This document shows positions 49,693 through 58,095 of a DNA stretch of 64,000 bases, piece after piece. Under the pieces are notes generated by a model, which searched no databases, was not told where the DNA came from, and was given only the letters and a program-made list of their open reading frames with translations. A program made the position numbers and the translations under genes. The stretch lies in assembly GCF_024721175.1 (NCBI RefSeq), contig NZ_CP099399.1, positions 2,356,001-2,420,000 of the forward strand, read 5' to 3'. Positions within the stretch are counted from its first letter, which is position 1; the number at the start of each line of letters is the position of its first letter. Source of the DNA: Rhizobium sp. Pop5. Lineage in GTDB: Bacteria; Pseudomonadota; Alphaproteobacteria; Rhizobiales; Rhizobiaceae.

Positions 49693-49995
49693 TTGAGCGC
49701 TGAAGACCGGATTATGCTGTGGATCGGATTCTGGGCGACGAGCGGCCTTTGCGCGTACACTTGGTATTGGTACATAAGGTCGTTCATCTTCTACTTTCGA
49801 AGCGGCTTCGATTTCAGCGAAGATTTCGGACCACAAGTGTCCTGGTCCGAGTTCCAAGATGACGAGCGTGACCTGGCAAACCCAAGAGAGAAGTTTCTAG
49901 TCGCTAGGCCTGTTTCTGTGTTGGCAACCTCCTTTATATTGGTCTGCATAGTTTTGGCTCTGATGGAATGGCCTTGTGTCGGCTGTGGGCCGTAG
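49693..49995 (+). CDS. Small membrane protein of a FDFSEDFGP family, copy 1
   Basis: This 100-residue protein has TM1 (IMLWIGFWATSGLCAYTWYW), an aromatic loop WYIRSFIFYFRSGFDFSEDF, and a C-terminal TM (ARPVSVLATSFILVCIVLAL). The start is a TTG (49693) with GGGAGAGTATCGAA upstream. A paralogue lies at 50589. Its GC is visibly lower than the surrounding chromosome. Family unknown to me. Confidence 0.6.
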   Translation: MSAEDRIMLWIGFWATSGLCAYTWYWYIRSFIFYFRSGFDFSEDFGPQVSWSEFQDDERDLANPREKFLVARPVSVLATSFILVCIVLALMEWPCVGCGP

Positions 49996-50262
49996 CGGTC
50001 GACCGATTATCTCAAATCGTAAACCGCGGCGTTATCCTGCTCTGACAGAGTTTGCCGTCATGCGTACTGGCCTGGCATTGACAGATAGCGGTCGGACCAA
50101 AGAAATGATGATCCGCCTGATCCCTCAACCGCGCACCGGATGCCAGAGATGAGGAGTTGGGTTAGGGTCAGGGCAGCAAACCTTGATCGGGTGGTGGGTA
50201 ACGAGAACCTGCCGAAACAGGCAGCGCGCCGAGTCTTTGCAGTGCGGAGGAGCATACCTTCA

Positions 50263-50514
50263 ATGACACCGGAAGAAAGAACGATTTTGAAGGCTCTGGC
50301 TCACATGTGTCTGCAGTACATGGACGAAGGCCCGGAAGGGCTCGTTCACAAGTCAATGAGCGCTGGCGAAAATGCGGTCGAAGTGTTGGCATCCTACGGC
50401 TTGGTCAAGCCGGAGCTAGGAGGCGGGTTGTGGACCGATGAAGGTTTGCGTCTGCTGGACGACGAATGGGCATCGGATCGTGCGAGTTTCCTGCAGCACA
50501 TGTCAAAATCCTGA
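50263..50514 (+). CDS. Small hypothetical protein (83 aa)
   Basis: A small acidic helical protein (MTPEERTILKALAHMCLQYM, then GLWTDEGLRLLDDEWASDRA). The frame is open upstream to 50140. The ATG at 50263 is preferred because the upstream part is unlike protein. No family recognised. It lies between the two FDFSEDFGP paralogues. Confidence 0.45.
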   Translation: MTPEERTILKALAHMCLQYMDEGPEGLVHKSMSAGENAVEVLASYGLVKPELGGGLWTDEGLRLLDDEWASDRASFLQHMSKS

Positions 50515-50588
50515 AAAGCCGGATGCTCAAGCATCTGATGATAGGGTGGTTGGCGCGATACACGGCGAAGTGGATGGGGGAAGCTTGA

Positions 50589-50885
50589 GTGAGTGAAGAT
50601 CAAATTCAGCTATGGATTGCCCTGTGCATCGTGGGCCCCTTTTGCGCCTATCACTGGTATTGGTTTATCAGGTCGATCTACTTTTACAGTAAAAACGGCT
50701 TCGACTTCAGCGAAGATTTCGGACCTGAATTCCACTGGGCAGATCGTGGAGGTGATGATGATTGCGTCTTGATGAAGCCGAAAGAGAAGTTCATTTTCGC
50801 TTGGCCTTCTTTCGTGGTGGTGACCTCGGTTATGTTGGTTTTCATAGTTCTAGGTTTGATAGGAATTATTCATCGTGGGCCGTAG
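50589..50885 (+). CDS. Small membrane protein of a FDFSEDFGP family, copy 2
   Basis: This 98-residue paralogue of the protein at 49693 starts with GTG. It has LWIALCIVGPFCAYHWYWFI, RSIYFYSKNGFDFSEDFGPE and a final TM VVVTSVMLVFIVLGLIGIIH. The shared core is YWxIRSxxFYxxxGFDFSED. The DNA after the stop of each copy is also similar (CGTAGCGG ... ATTATC ... CCGTCATGCG), so a segment larger than the gene was duplicated. Confidence 0.6.
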   Translation: MSEDQIQLWIALCIVGPFCAYHWYWFIRSIYFYSKNGFDFSEDFGPEFHWADRGGDDDCVLMKPKEKFIFAWPSFVVVTSVMLVFIVLGLIGIIHRGP

Positions 50886-51648
50886 CGGCGGGTGAATTTT
50901 CAAACTCATAACCGCCGGATTATCAGCAGCGTCGCGCAGCCCCTTATATGACGCATGGCGCAGCTTCCCGTCATGCGCCCAGGCTCGATACTCGATCACG
51001 GCAACAAGCTCGGGACGGACGAAGACCGCATTCCGCTTTCTTCCCGAGTCGACCGCGGGCTTGCCGATGACCAGCCTATCCATCTGCTTCCGGAGCGCCG
51101 TCGCGGACCGCTCGTTGAAGCCGGTTCCCACTCCCCCGACATAGACGAGACCTTTTCCTTTGCGCGCGGCGAGCAGAAGGCGCCCGATGCCACCGAACGA
51201 CGCTGTCGACTTCTCATAACCGACGATCGCAAATCCGTCGCTCTGGATGCATTTGAACTTCAGCCATTCGCCGCCACGGCCGCTGCGATACGGACGGTAG
51301 CGGTCTTTCGCGATGATGCCTTCGAGGCGATGCTCGCAGGCGATCCGGAAAAGCATGTCGCCATCGGCTTCGCTCTTCCGACAGTCGTATGGCCTCCTCC
51401 CCGCCGGCCGGAACCAGCCCCTCGAGGAGATGCCGCCGCGCGGTCAGCTCGGTCGCCCTGATATCATGACCGTCGAAATAGAGGAGATCGAACACCATCA
51501 TGATCGCATCTCGTGAGGACCCTTTGCCGCCACGGCCGCCAAGCGACTGCTGAAGCAATCCGAAATCGGACCGGCCTTGCGCGTCGAGAACCACAGCCTC
51601 TCCGTCCAGTATCGCCGTCGCGACAGGAAGGCGACGAGCGGCTGCCAA
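50850..51648 (-). pseudogene. ATP-dependent DNA ligase (LigD-type) remnant, frameshifted and 5'-truncated
   Basis: Minus-strand frame 1 has ATAILDGEAVVLDAQGRSDF, MMVFDLLYFDGHDIRATELT, and HLLEGLVPAGGEEAIRLSEE. Near 51350 the homology jumps frame to ADGDMLFRIACEHRLEGIIA, KDRYRPYRSGRGGEWLKFKC, and VGTGFNERSATALRK, ending RHASYKGLRDAADNP. These are the ligase core and OB-fold of LigD-type ligases. The adenylation Lys motif (upstream) is missing, and a stop lies in frame before 51648. It is a decayed gene. Confidence 0.75.
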
Positions 51649-51777
51649 GATCGCGGAACGGCTTCAGGGCCGCTCGGGAGTGCCAGCAAACTTTACTGCC
51701 AGCGAGGACTGCGCCAATTCTGCGGATGGTGTCAGCGAAGGATAGCGCCGAGGACCACAACTAACTACTACCGGGTC

Positions 51778-52359
51778 TCAACCGCCAACACTGTTTTTCG
51801 CTTCGCCGGCAAACAGCAGCACCCAAATCCCTCGACTCACTCCAGCCAGTGCCGGCACGCCCAAGAGAACGCCAAAATAAACTGCGATTGGGAGGTCATG
51901 AATTCCTACAAGTAATTCCTGCCCAGCACACTTATTAGCCATGTACCCGGTGAAATGAGCACACTTTCCGGCGTCAGGGAATAAAAAGTAAAGGCCGTCA
52001 ATACCAAACACGAAGCTCAGTAAGATGCCCATGGCGCGAAACATATTCGCGTCGGGACGACGTCTGAGAGACAGATCCGGTTTCGTTTTTTGAATGGACC
52101 ACAACAGCTTGCCGAGCAGGAAGCACGCAGCCGTTCCGAGAAATTGAGCCGTGATCAGGGCAAGAGTCTGGTTGATAAAGGGCTTCACGAATTGCGCAGT
52201 GAAAGCTGCAATGAATGCCACCAGCCCCAGTATTGAGACTAGTGACGCCCCCGTAACCCCGTCGCGTGTTACAACTGCACGATAAAGACCATAAGACGCC
52301 CAGGCAGTCATGGCTATGGGAATGAGGCCGATGGGCCAAGGCAACGAGAGATCAAGCAT
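51778..52359 (-). CDS. Integral membrane protein (hypothetical)
   Basis: This ~193-residue protein has five hydrophobic helices (PWPIGLIPIAMTAWASYGLY, GASLVSILGLVAFIAAFTAQ, TLALITAQFLGTAACFLLG, MGILLSFVFGIDGLYFLFPD, YFGVLLGVPALAGVSRGIWV). One Cys-containing loop (CAHFTGYMANKC) is notable. Unknown family. The ATG at 52359 is one of two possible starts (52380). Found in the low-GC tRNA-adjacent region. Confidence 0.5.
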   Translation of the reverse strand: MLDLSLPWPIGLIPIAMTAWASYGLYRAVVTRDGVTGASLVSILGLVAFIAAFTAQFVKPFINQTLALITAQFLGTAACFLLGKLLWSIQKTKPDLSLRRRPDANMFRAMGILLSFVFGIDGLYFLFPDAGKCAHFTGYMANKCAGQELLVGIHDLPIAVYFGVLLGVPALAGVSRGIWVLLFAGEAKNSVGG

Positions 52360-52430
52360 GCCCTGACTATGCCTGAACACGTCCGTTACTCAACCAAAAT
52401 GTGGGTTAGGGACAAACGCACCCGTCCTCC

Positions 52431-52515
52431 TCAGGCGTTCTTTTTCGCCAGTGGCGCGATGATGGCGTCGAGGCGCCGAGTGGTTTCCTTCGACGTCTCA
52501 ATCTGCTTGAGGTTG
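52431..52515 (-). pseudogene. C-terminal fragment of an unknown protein
   Basis: Minus-strand reading gives LKQIETSKETTRRLDAIIAP then LAKKNA and stop. It looks like the true end of a small helical protein, but no beginning is present. It abuts the integrase tail. Confidence 0.35.
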
Positions 52516-52685
52516 GATGCAACGAAAACCAGGTGGGGGCGATCTGCAAGATATCCGCGCAGATGGTTCAGCACTATGGAAAGGAAGTCGCTCTACGCAG
52601 CTTGGCGCGCGATGCGATGAAGCTCATGGAGAGCAGGTGGAGCGAGATCGAACCGGCCGCTTTCAGGAACAGGAACGGAACGTGA
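52516..52685 (+). pseudogene. Tyrosine recombinase (phage-type integrase) C-terminal remnant
   Basis: Reading from 52516 gives NQVGAICKISAQMVQHYGKE, then LARDAMKLMESRWSE and a stop at 52683-52685. The order Q-M-V-x-H-Y, with the catalytic-box Tyr, matches the end of site-specific integrases. The upstream part is absent. The end lies ~90 bp from the 3' end of tRNA-Lys, the usual attachment site for such integrases. Confidence 0.65.
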
Positions 52686-52770
52686 ATTGGAAACCGTTTC
52701 CAATTTGTTGGAAACCAGACAGCAAAACGCTCTCGGCTCATTCCAGATTGCACAATGATTTCAAGAGATT

Positions 52771-52846
<76 letters not shown>

Positions 52847-53152
52847 GTCCGCGCTTGGCTGCGCGGTGTGACGGGGCGTATAAACAGGATCGGCAGGCTT
52901 GTCCAGCGCATCGGCGAAAATTCTTTGGTTAATGTCAAAGATTTTTGCGCATGGTTGAAATGCAGCGCATAACCCCGAAAATCGGAAACGGTTTTCGGAA
53001 AGGATTATGCGCCGATTCAAAGTGATAGAGCGTCGGGCGCTCTAGAGCGCGCAGCGATCTTTCAGATTCGCTTCGCGCGCTTTAGATCTTTGTTTTGACG
53101 CATGTCGTTGTCGCAAAACCGCTGCACACTTTTGCGCGACGGGCTCTGGTGA
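52847..53152. repeat. Intergenic region with palindromic repeat
   Basis: Bases 52967-53013 contain CGCATAA ... CCGAAAA ... TTTTCGG ... TTATGCG nested arms. Then AGAGCGTCGGGCGCTCT (a local palindrome) and a GATCTTTGTTTTGACGCATG block (53083-53102) common in rhizobial intergenic regions follow. No gene. Confidence 0.55.
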
Positions 53153-54064
53153 TCAAAGGTCGAGCGTGCCGCTCGCCAGCCGCACCGCCTGGCCGCCGAT
53201 CCGGGCGTTGGAGATCGCCCCGCCGTCGACGTCGATATGCAGGTGAATGAAGGACGGGCGGCCCATCTCCACACCCTGCTCGATGAGGATCGGGTGGTGC
53301 CCGTCCGTCAGGCGGTCGAAATGGTGGATCGCGCCGGAAAGGGCGGCCGCCGCCGAGCCGGTCGCCGGGTCCTCGACGATACCCATGCCGCTTGCGAACA
53401 TGCGCGCATGGAACTTCGCCACGTGGTTGACGCCGCCGCGGCAATAGACATAGGCCGAGGCGAGCGCGCCATCGACGAAGGGCACGATCTTTTCCCAGAG
53501 CTGCGGATCGAACTCCAGCCGCTGCGTGGCGCCGACATCGTGGACCGGAATGAGCAGGAAGGGAACGCCGGCGCTCCAGACCCCGGGAACGTGATTTTCG
53601 AAGCCGATCTCGCTCACCTTCAGCGACAGCGCATCGGCGATGCCGAGCTTGTCGAGCGGCATGACGGCCTGCTGCGATTTGCGCGGCAGGTCGAATTCGG
53701 CAAAACTCGCCTCGCCCTCCCTGAGCCTCACCGCGCAGCGCACCGGCCCGACATTTTCTTCGAGCACCGTGACGAGATCGCGGGTCGTGGCGCCGTGGGT
53801 CCGTTCGGCGAGCGCCACCGCCGTGCCGACGGTGGGATGGCCGGCAAAGGGCAGTTCGCGGCCCGGCGTGAATATTCTGAGCTTCGCCGCATAGGCGGGA
53901 TTGGTCGAAGGCTGCACGAACACCGTCTCGGAGAGATTGAGCTCCCGGGTGATCGCCTGCATCGCCTCGTCGCTGAGATCGTCGCCGTCGAAGATCACCG
54001 CCAGCGGGTTGCCCGCAAGCTTTCGATCGGTGAACACGTCATAGACGCTGTAGCTTCGCGCCAC
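53153..54064 (-). CDS. PhzF family phenazine-biosynthesis-like isomerase
   Basis: This 303-residue diaminopimelate-epimerase-fold protein has YSVYDVFTDRKLAGNPLAVI at the N-terminus, TRELNLSETVFVQPSTNPAY (with the catalytic-Glu motif ETVFV), and RELPFAGHPTVGTAVALAER. ATGSAAAALSGAIHHFDRLT in the second half is also typical. Most such genes have no phenazine link, and none is seen here. The start at 54064 is the first of the conserved N-terminus. Confidence 0.9.
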   Translation of the reverse strand: MARSYSVYDVFTDRKLAGNPLAVIFDGDDLSDEAMQAITRELNLSETVFVQPSTNPAYAAKLRIFTPGRELPFAGHPTVGTAVALAERTHGATTRDLVTVLEENVGPVRCAVRLREGEASFAEFDLPRKSQQAVMPLDKLGIADALSLKVSEIGFENHVPGVWSAGVPFLLIPVHDVGATQRLEFDPQLWEKIVPFVDGALASAYVYCRGGVNHVAKFHARMFASGMGIVEDPATGSAAAALSGAIHHFDRLTDGHHPILIEQGVEMGRPSFIHLHIDVDGGAISNARIGGQAVRLASGTLDL

Positions 54065-54569
54065 ATCGGCCTCCTTGAATCGGTCATCGCGCCGTCAAAC
54101 TGCCCGACCAAACGGTCGAGTGCAAGGCGGTAAGTCCGCTAAAAACAACGCATCCCCGGCAGGAAACACCTGCGGTCTCGGATTTATGCGTGATCGTTAA
54201 TGAAAATCGATTTTGTTTTACGGGAGGCGGCGTTGGAGCGTGTGCGAACGCGCGGCTGTCACGGGAATAGAGAGGGCGTGTAGGGCTTACGCGCCGGCGT
54301 GCCGTGGTATACCCCCCTCTGCCCTGCCGGGCATCTCCCCCACAAGGAGGGAGATTGGCTGGGCGTGACGGCTTCCCCAAACAGCTGAGCATTGTGATTG
54401 CCGCTGCCGTTCGACAGGGGGCATGGTCAAGCCTCTTGCCGATCTCCACCCTTGTGGGGGAGATGGCCGGCAGGCCAGAGGGGGGTGCCACACACGCCAC
54501 GCCGGCGCGCAGGAATCCATGCACGGCGCCTCTGAGAAGCCTTGCCCGTGGTATCTTAACTTCTGTGTC
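54065..54569. repeat. Intergenic region with mosaic repeat (copy 6)
   Basis: Bases 54296-54498 are the sixth complete ~200-bp two-halved element (GCCGTGGTATACCCCCCTCT ... GGGGGGTGCCACACACGCC). The remainder is AT-richer at 54180-54225 (upstream of the PhzF gene) and otherwise featureless. Confidence 0.65.
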
Positions 54570-55340
54570 TCACACCCCGCTCTTGCCGAAATACCAGTCG
54601 ATCACCGGCAGCATGGCGACATTGTACGGATGAGCCGCGTGATCCGCAGAACGGATCGCCACGGCACCGGCGATCTCCTTGTCATCGGCAACCAGCATGT
54701 GGGCCTCGATGCGCTTCACCATCTCCTCGGCCGTCATGTCGAAGCGGAAGAGCCGCATGAGCGTCACGGTGCGTCTGTTGTGGCTGGCGAAGAGCCCCTG
54801 CCCCGCCACCGATTGCGCCAGATCCAGGCCCGTCTCCTCGTGGACCTCGCGGCGCATGTTGGCCTCGATGTCGCAGCTGTTGTCGACGATATCCTCCAGC
54901 TCCAGCGAGCCGGCGGCGAAATAGACCTGGCCGGGATTGGCGGTATGGGCGCCCATGCGGATCGCCACCAGCGCGCCGTCGGCGCTTTCGAGCACCGGAT
55001 AGGCGAAGATGTGAATGCCGCCCAGACGCTCGGGCTGGCGGCGCCACCACATGAAGGCGGAAAAGGGAGTGACGTAGCCCTCGCCCGATATGCCGGCGTC
55101 GGTGAGCGTCAGCCGCCGCTGGAACACCAGGCGTCCGTCGAAGAGCGCCGGATTGGCGGCCGTCTCCCTGGCCCAGTTCTCGCGGATGTCAGCCTCCTCG
55201 GCGGCGACGAAGGGGTGGGTTCCGGGCAGGACACGGAGATCGACGCCGGCGATCGGGAAGACGGTGGCCTCCGGCGGCCAGCCGGCGAAATCATCGGAAA
55301 AATCGGCATTCGGAAAATTCACGCTCAAATTGGTTTTCAT
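54570..55340 (-). CDS. Nudix hydrolase family protein
   Basis: A 256-residue protein with a C-terminal Nudix domain (~110-235). YFAAGSLELEDI and IEANMRREVHEETGLDL contain the REVHEETGL part of the Nudix box. The upstream G-x5-E half is less regular than the consensus (a longer spacing). The N-terminal ~100 residues carry DGRLVFQRRLTLTDAG and MWWRRQPERLGGI. It likely cleaves a nucleotide-type diphosphate; the substrate is unknown. It starts eight bases past the EEP nuclease stop, so they form an operon. Confidence 0.8.
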   Translation of the reverse strand: MKTNLSVNFPNADFSDDFAGWPPEATVFPIAGVDLRVLPGTHPFVAAEEADIRENWARETAANPALFDGRLVFQRRLTLTDAGISGEGYVTPFSAFMWWRRQPERLGGIHIFAYPVLESADGALVAIRMGAHTANPGQVYFAAGSLELEDIVDNSCDIEANMRREVHEETGLDLAQSVAGQGLFASHNRRTVTLMRLFRFDMTAEEMVKRIEAHMLVADDKEIAGAVAIRSADHAAHPYNVAMLPVIDWYFGKSGV

Positions 55341-55348
55341 GTTCGTTC

Positions 55349-56458
55349 TCAGGGAAGATCCAGTGTCATGACGACGGGGCAGTGATCGGAGGCTTTCGGC
55401 CGGTCCCAGCCGGTACGGGGGTAACGCTCCGCTTCCTGCCCCGGCGGGAAGATGGTGCGATAGGGCTGGCCGCTGCGGATGATTTCAGGCAGGCGTCCGG
55501 CATTATGGGCGGCGAGCGCGGGCGAAAGCCAGAGATAGTCGAGCTGGCAGAGCCACTGCTCCTGCGGCCCGCGCGTGTGATAGAGCGTCCACCGGTCGAG
55601 GGCATCGCGGCGGCGGATGACATTTTCGGCAAAGCCGTCGCGGCTGAAGACGTCGAGCGCGCTTTCGGCCTCTTGCCTATGCTCGAAGCGGTAATCGGTG
55701 CCGCGCCGGCCGATGACGTCGACCCGCTCCTGGTAATCGTTCATGTCGCCGCAGATGGCGAAGCTCTTCTTGTGAGTATGGCCGGCGCCGAAGCGGTCCT
55801 CGATGATCCGGCGCACGGCGCGCGCCTCGGCGCGGCGGAGCGGCATGGTCGACTGGCGTCCGTCGAGCCCGTCGCGCGGATTGCCCATGGATTTGAAATG
55901 CACGACATAGAGCGAGAGCGGCCGGCCGCCGATCAGAAGATCGAGCTCCAGGCAATCGCGCTTGAAGATCTTGTCGTCGATGCGGTTGGTGAGCGCCAGC
56001 TCCTCGTCGAAGAGATCGAAGTCGCGATAGGTCGTCATCGCATGGCTTCTGATATCCCTGAGCTCGATCTTCTGGCCGTCGCGCGTTTCCTCGCGCATCA
56101 GCACGGCGACATCGATGCCGCGGCTGTCATTGCCTTCCACCAGAAATTTCTGCCGGTAGCCGTTTCCGACCATACGGAAGAGATAGCCGTATTCGAAGGC
56201 ATGCAGGGCGGCCATATTGTCGATTTCCTGCAGGCAGAGGATATCGGCATCCGCATCGGCGATGGCGAGCGCCGTCATCTGCCTGGTGTCGTCGGTCGCC
56301 GCGATCACGCGCGCCTGTTCGAGTTGCTGGTAGACGCCCTCGCTGTTGACCTCGAAAAGCTTGATGACGCGGTCCTGGCGCAGCTGGTTGCGGAAGCCGG
56401 TGAAATCGAAACGGGTCAGCAGATTTTCGACATTGAAGGTGGCGAGGCGAAGCGACAT
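55349..56458 (-). CDS. Endonuclease/exonuclease/phosphatase (EEP) family protein
   Basis: This 369-residue EEP-fold protein has LRLATFNVENLLTRFDFTGF at the N-terminus, DADILCLQEIDNMAALHAFE (metal-binding Glu), LYVVHFKSMGNPRDGLDG (first His), KSFAICGDMNDYQERVDVIG (GDxN) and SDHCPVVMTLDLP (final Asp-His). It is probably a Mg-dependent nuclease or phosphodiesterase of the cytosol; the substrate is unknown. First gene of a two-gene unit with the Nudix gene. Confidence 0.88.
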   Translation of the reverse strand: MSLRLATFNVENLLTRFDFTGFRNQLRQDRVIKLFEVNSEGVYQQLEQARVIAATDDTRQMTALAIADADADILCLQEIDNMAALHAFEYGYLFRMVGNGYRQKFLVEGNDSRGIDVAVLMREETRDGQKIELRDIRSHAMTTYRDFDLFDEELALTNRIDDKIFKRDCLELDLLIGGRPLSLYVVHFKSMGNPRDGLDGRQSTMPLRRAEARAVRRIIEDRFGAGHTHKKSFAICGDMNDYQERVDVIGRRGTDYRFEHRQEAESALDVFSRDGFAENVIRRRDALDRWTLYHTRGPQEQWLCQLDYLWLSPALAAHNAGRLPEIIRSGQPYRTIFPPGQEAERYPRTGWDRPKASDHCPVVMTLDLP

Positions 56459-56655
56459 GGAATGAGTCCGGTTGCAGGCGCTACCTTAACCAGCAGAAGC
56501 GGCAGGAAAAGATGGCACGGCCAAGAAAACTGCGGACAGCCGAGGCTTTGAAGCCCGAAAGCGACGAGCTGTGACTTGAGTGCCTGACATTCTCCCACTG
56601 GCCTCTGATAGTTTGCCGCGGACGGCAATCGCCGATTCGCACGCGGGGGTATTTC

Positions 56656-57024
56656 ATGAAACGAATTCTGGCATCGCTTGCTGTTCTGACATCTCTTGCC
56701 GGCGCCGGCCCGGCGCTCGCCGACACTTATGGCGCCATCGCCTATTCGCCGTCATCAGGAGCCACCGGCTGGTCCTATGCCTATGACAGCCGCGGCGGCG
56801 CCGAAACCGTCGCGAGGCGCAATTGCGACGAGAGCGCCAATGACTGCCGCATCGCCATCTGGTTCCGCAACGGCTGCGGCGCGGTCGCCGTCGGCTATCG
56901 CGGCGGCTGGGGCTCCGGCTGGGGTTACGACCGCCGCGAGGCCCAGCGCCAGGCGATCGCCAGCTGCAGCAGGCAGACCGGCAGCTGCCGCGTCATCCGC
57001 TGGCAGTGCTCGGGCGGTGAGTGA
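56656..57024 (+). CDS. DUF4189 secreted protein
   Basis: This 122-residue exported protein has a signal peptide (LASLAVLTSLAGAGPALA) and a DUF4189 domain: TYGAIAYSPSSGATGWSYAY, VARRNCDESANDCRIAIWFR, GCGAVAVGYRGGWGSGWGYD, and CSRQTGSCRVIRWQCSGGE. About six conserved Cys point to disulfides in the periplasm. Function unknown. Confidence 0.85.
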   Translation: MKRILASLAVLTSLAGAGPALADTYGAIAYSPSSGATGWSYAYDSRGGAETVARRNCDESANDCRIAIWFRNGCGAVAVGYRGGWGSGWGYDRREAQRQAIASCSRQTGSCRVIRWQCSGGE

Positions 57025-57075
57025 TGCCGGCGCATGCCGGCAGCCATCGCGTGATGGCCCCGCGCCAGCTCCGTT

Positions 57076-58095
57076 TCAAAGCCGCCACCCGGCGCGAATG
57101 ATGACGCGCACCACCTCGCCGGTCTCGACGACCACGCGGCTGAAGGCGCGCAGCGTCTGGCCGTTGCCGAGCGTCAGCTTGACGGCGTAACGCTCGCCCT
57201 CGAAAAGCACGGATTCGACGGTCGCGCGAGCCCCCTCGCCGCCGATGATCACATCTTCCGGCCGCACCAGGATATCGGCGCCATCGGTATTGGCGGCATG
57301 GAGCGCATCCTCAAGCTCGTCCCACTCCAGCTGGCGTTCGCCGCCCATGACAGGCAGGGTCAGGATCGCGCCGCGTCCGATCAGACCGCCGACGATGCGG
57401 CCTTCCGGCCGGGCATAGATTTCGGCGGGCGGCGCCACCTGCAGCAGGCGGCCTTCCGACATGACCGCGACGTCGGTTGCGAGCGCCATCGCCTCGCTCT
57501 GGTCGTGCGTGACATAGATCATCGTCGCGCCCGAGCGCTGGTGGAACTCGCGGAAGGTCTCCTCCATCTCCTGCTTCAGGTGCCGGTCGAGATTGGCGAG
57601 CGGCTCATCAAGCAGCACGACATCAGGCGAAGTCACCAGGCAGCGGGCGAGCGCCACGCGCTGGCGCTGGCCGCCGGAGAGATCGGCCGGCCGTCGCTCG
57701 GCGTAATCGGCGAGACGGACGGTGCCAAGGGCATCGCGCACCTTGGCCCGATAGGCATCGCCGGAGATGCCGCGCACCTTCAGGGGATAGCCGACATTGT
57801 CGGCGACGCTCATATGCGGCCAGAGCGCATAGGACTGGAAGACCATCGCCATGTTGCGCCTTTCCGGCGGCAGAGACTGGGATGCATCGGCAAGCAGCCG
57901 TTCGCCGAGATGGATCGAGCCGTCGGAAGGAGTCTCGAAGCCGGCGATCATCCGCAGCACCGTCGTCTTGCCGCAGCCGGAAGGCCCGAGCAGCGCCAGG
58001 AAACCGCCCTCGCGCACATCGAGCGAAAAGCCGCTCACGGCGGCGCGCCCGGTGCCGAAATCCTTGGCAACCCGGTTGAGGATCAGCTGCGCCAT
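57076..58095 (-). CDS. ABC transporter ATP-binding protein, ferric-iron type
   Basis: A 339-residue ATPase. Walker A LLGPSGCGKTTVLRMIAGFE, Q-loop MAMVFQSYALWPHMSVADNV, signature DLSGGQRQRVALARCLVTSP, and Walker B DVVLLDEPLANLD. The C-terminal TOBE region (~235-339) has RPEDVIIGGEGARATVESVL. It is the FbpC/PotA-like subtype. It overlaps the permease gene by 13 bases, so the three genes 57076-60762 form an operon. Ferric iron is the default substrate for this gene set, but related sets carry other small ligands. Confidence 0.88.
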   Translation of the reverse strand: MAQLILNRVAKDFGTGRAAVSGFSLDVREGGFLALLGPSGCGKTTVLRMIAGFETPSDGSIHLGERLLADASQSLPPERRNMAMVFQSYALWPHMSVADNVGYPLKVRGISGDAYRAKVRDALGTVRLADYAERRPADLSGGQRQRVALARCLVTSPDVVLLDEPLANLDRHLKQEMEETFREFHQRSGATMIYVTHDQSEAMALATDVAVMSEGRLLQVAPPAEIYARPEGRIVGGLIGRGAILTLPVMGGERQLEWDELEDALHAANTDGADILVRPEDVIIGGEGARATVESVLFEGERYAVKLTLGNGQTLRAFSRVVVETGEVVRVIIRAGWRL

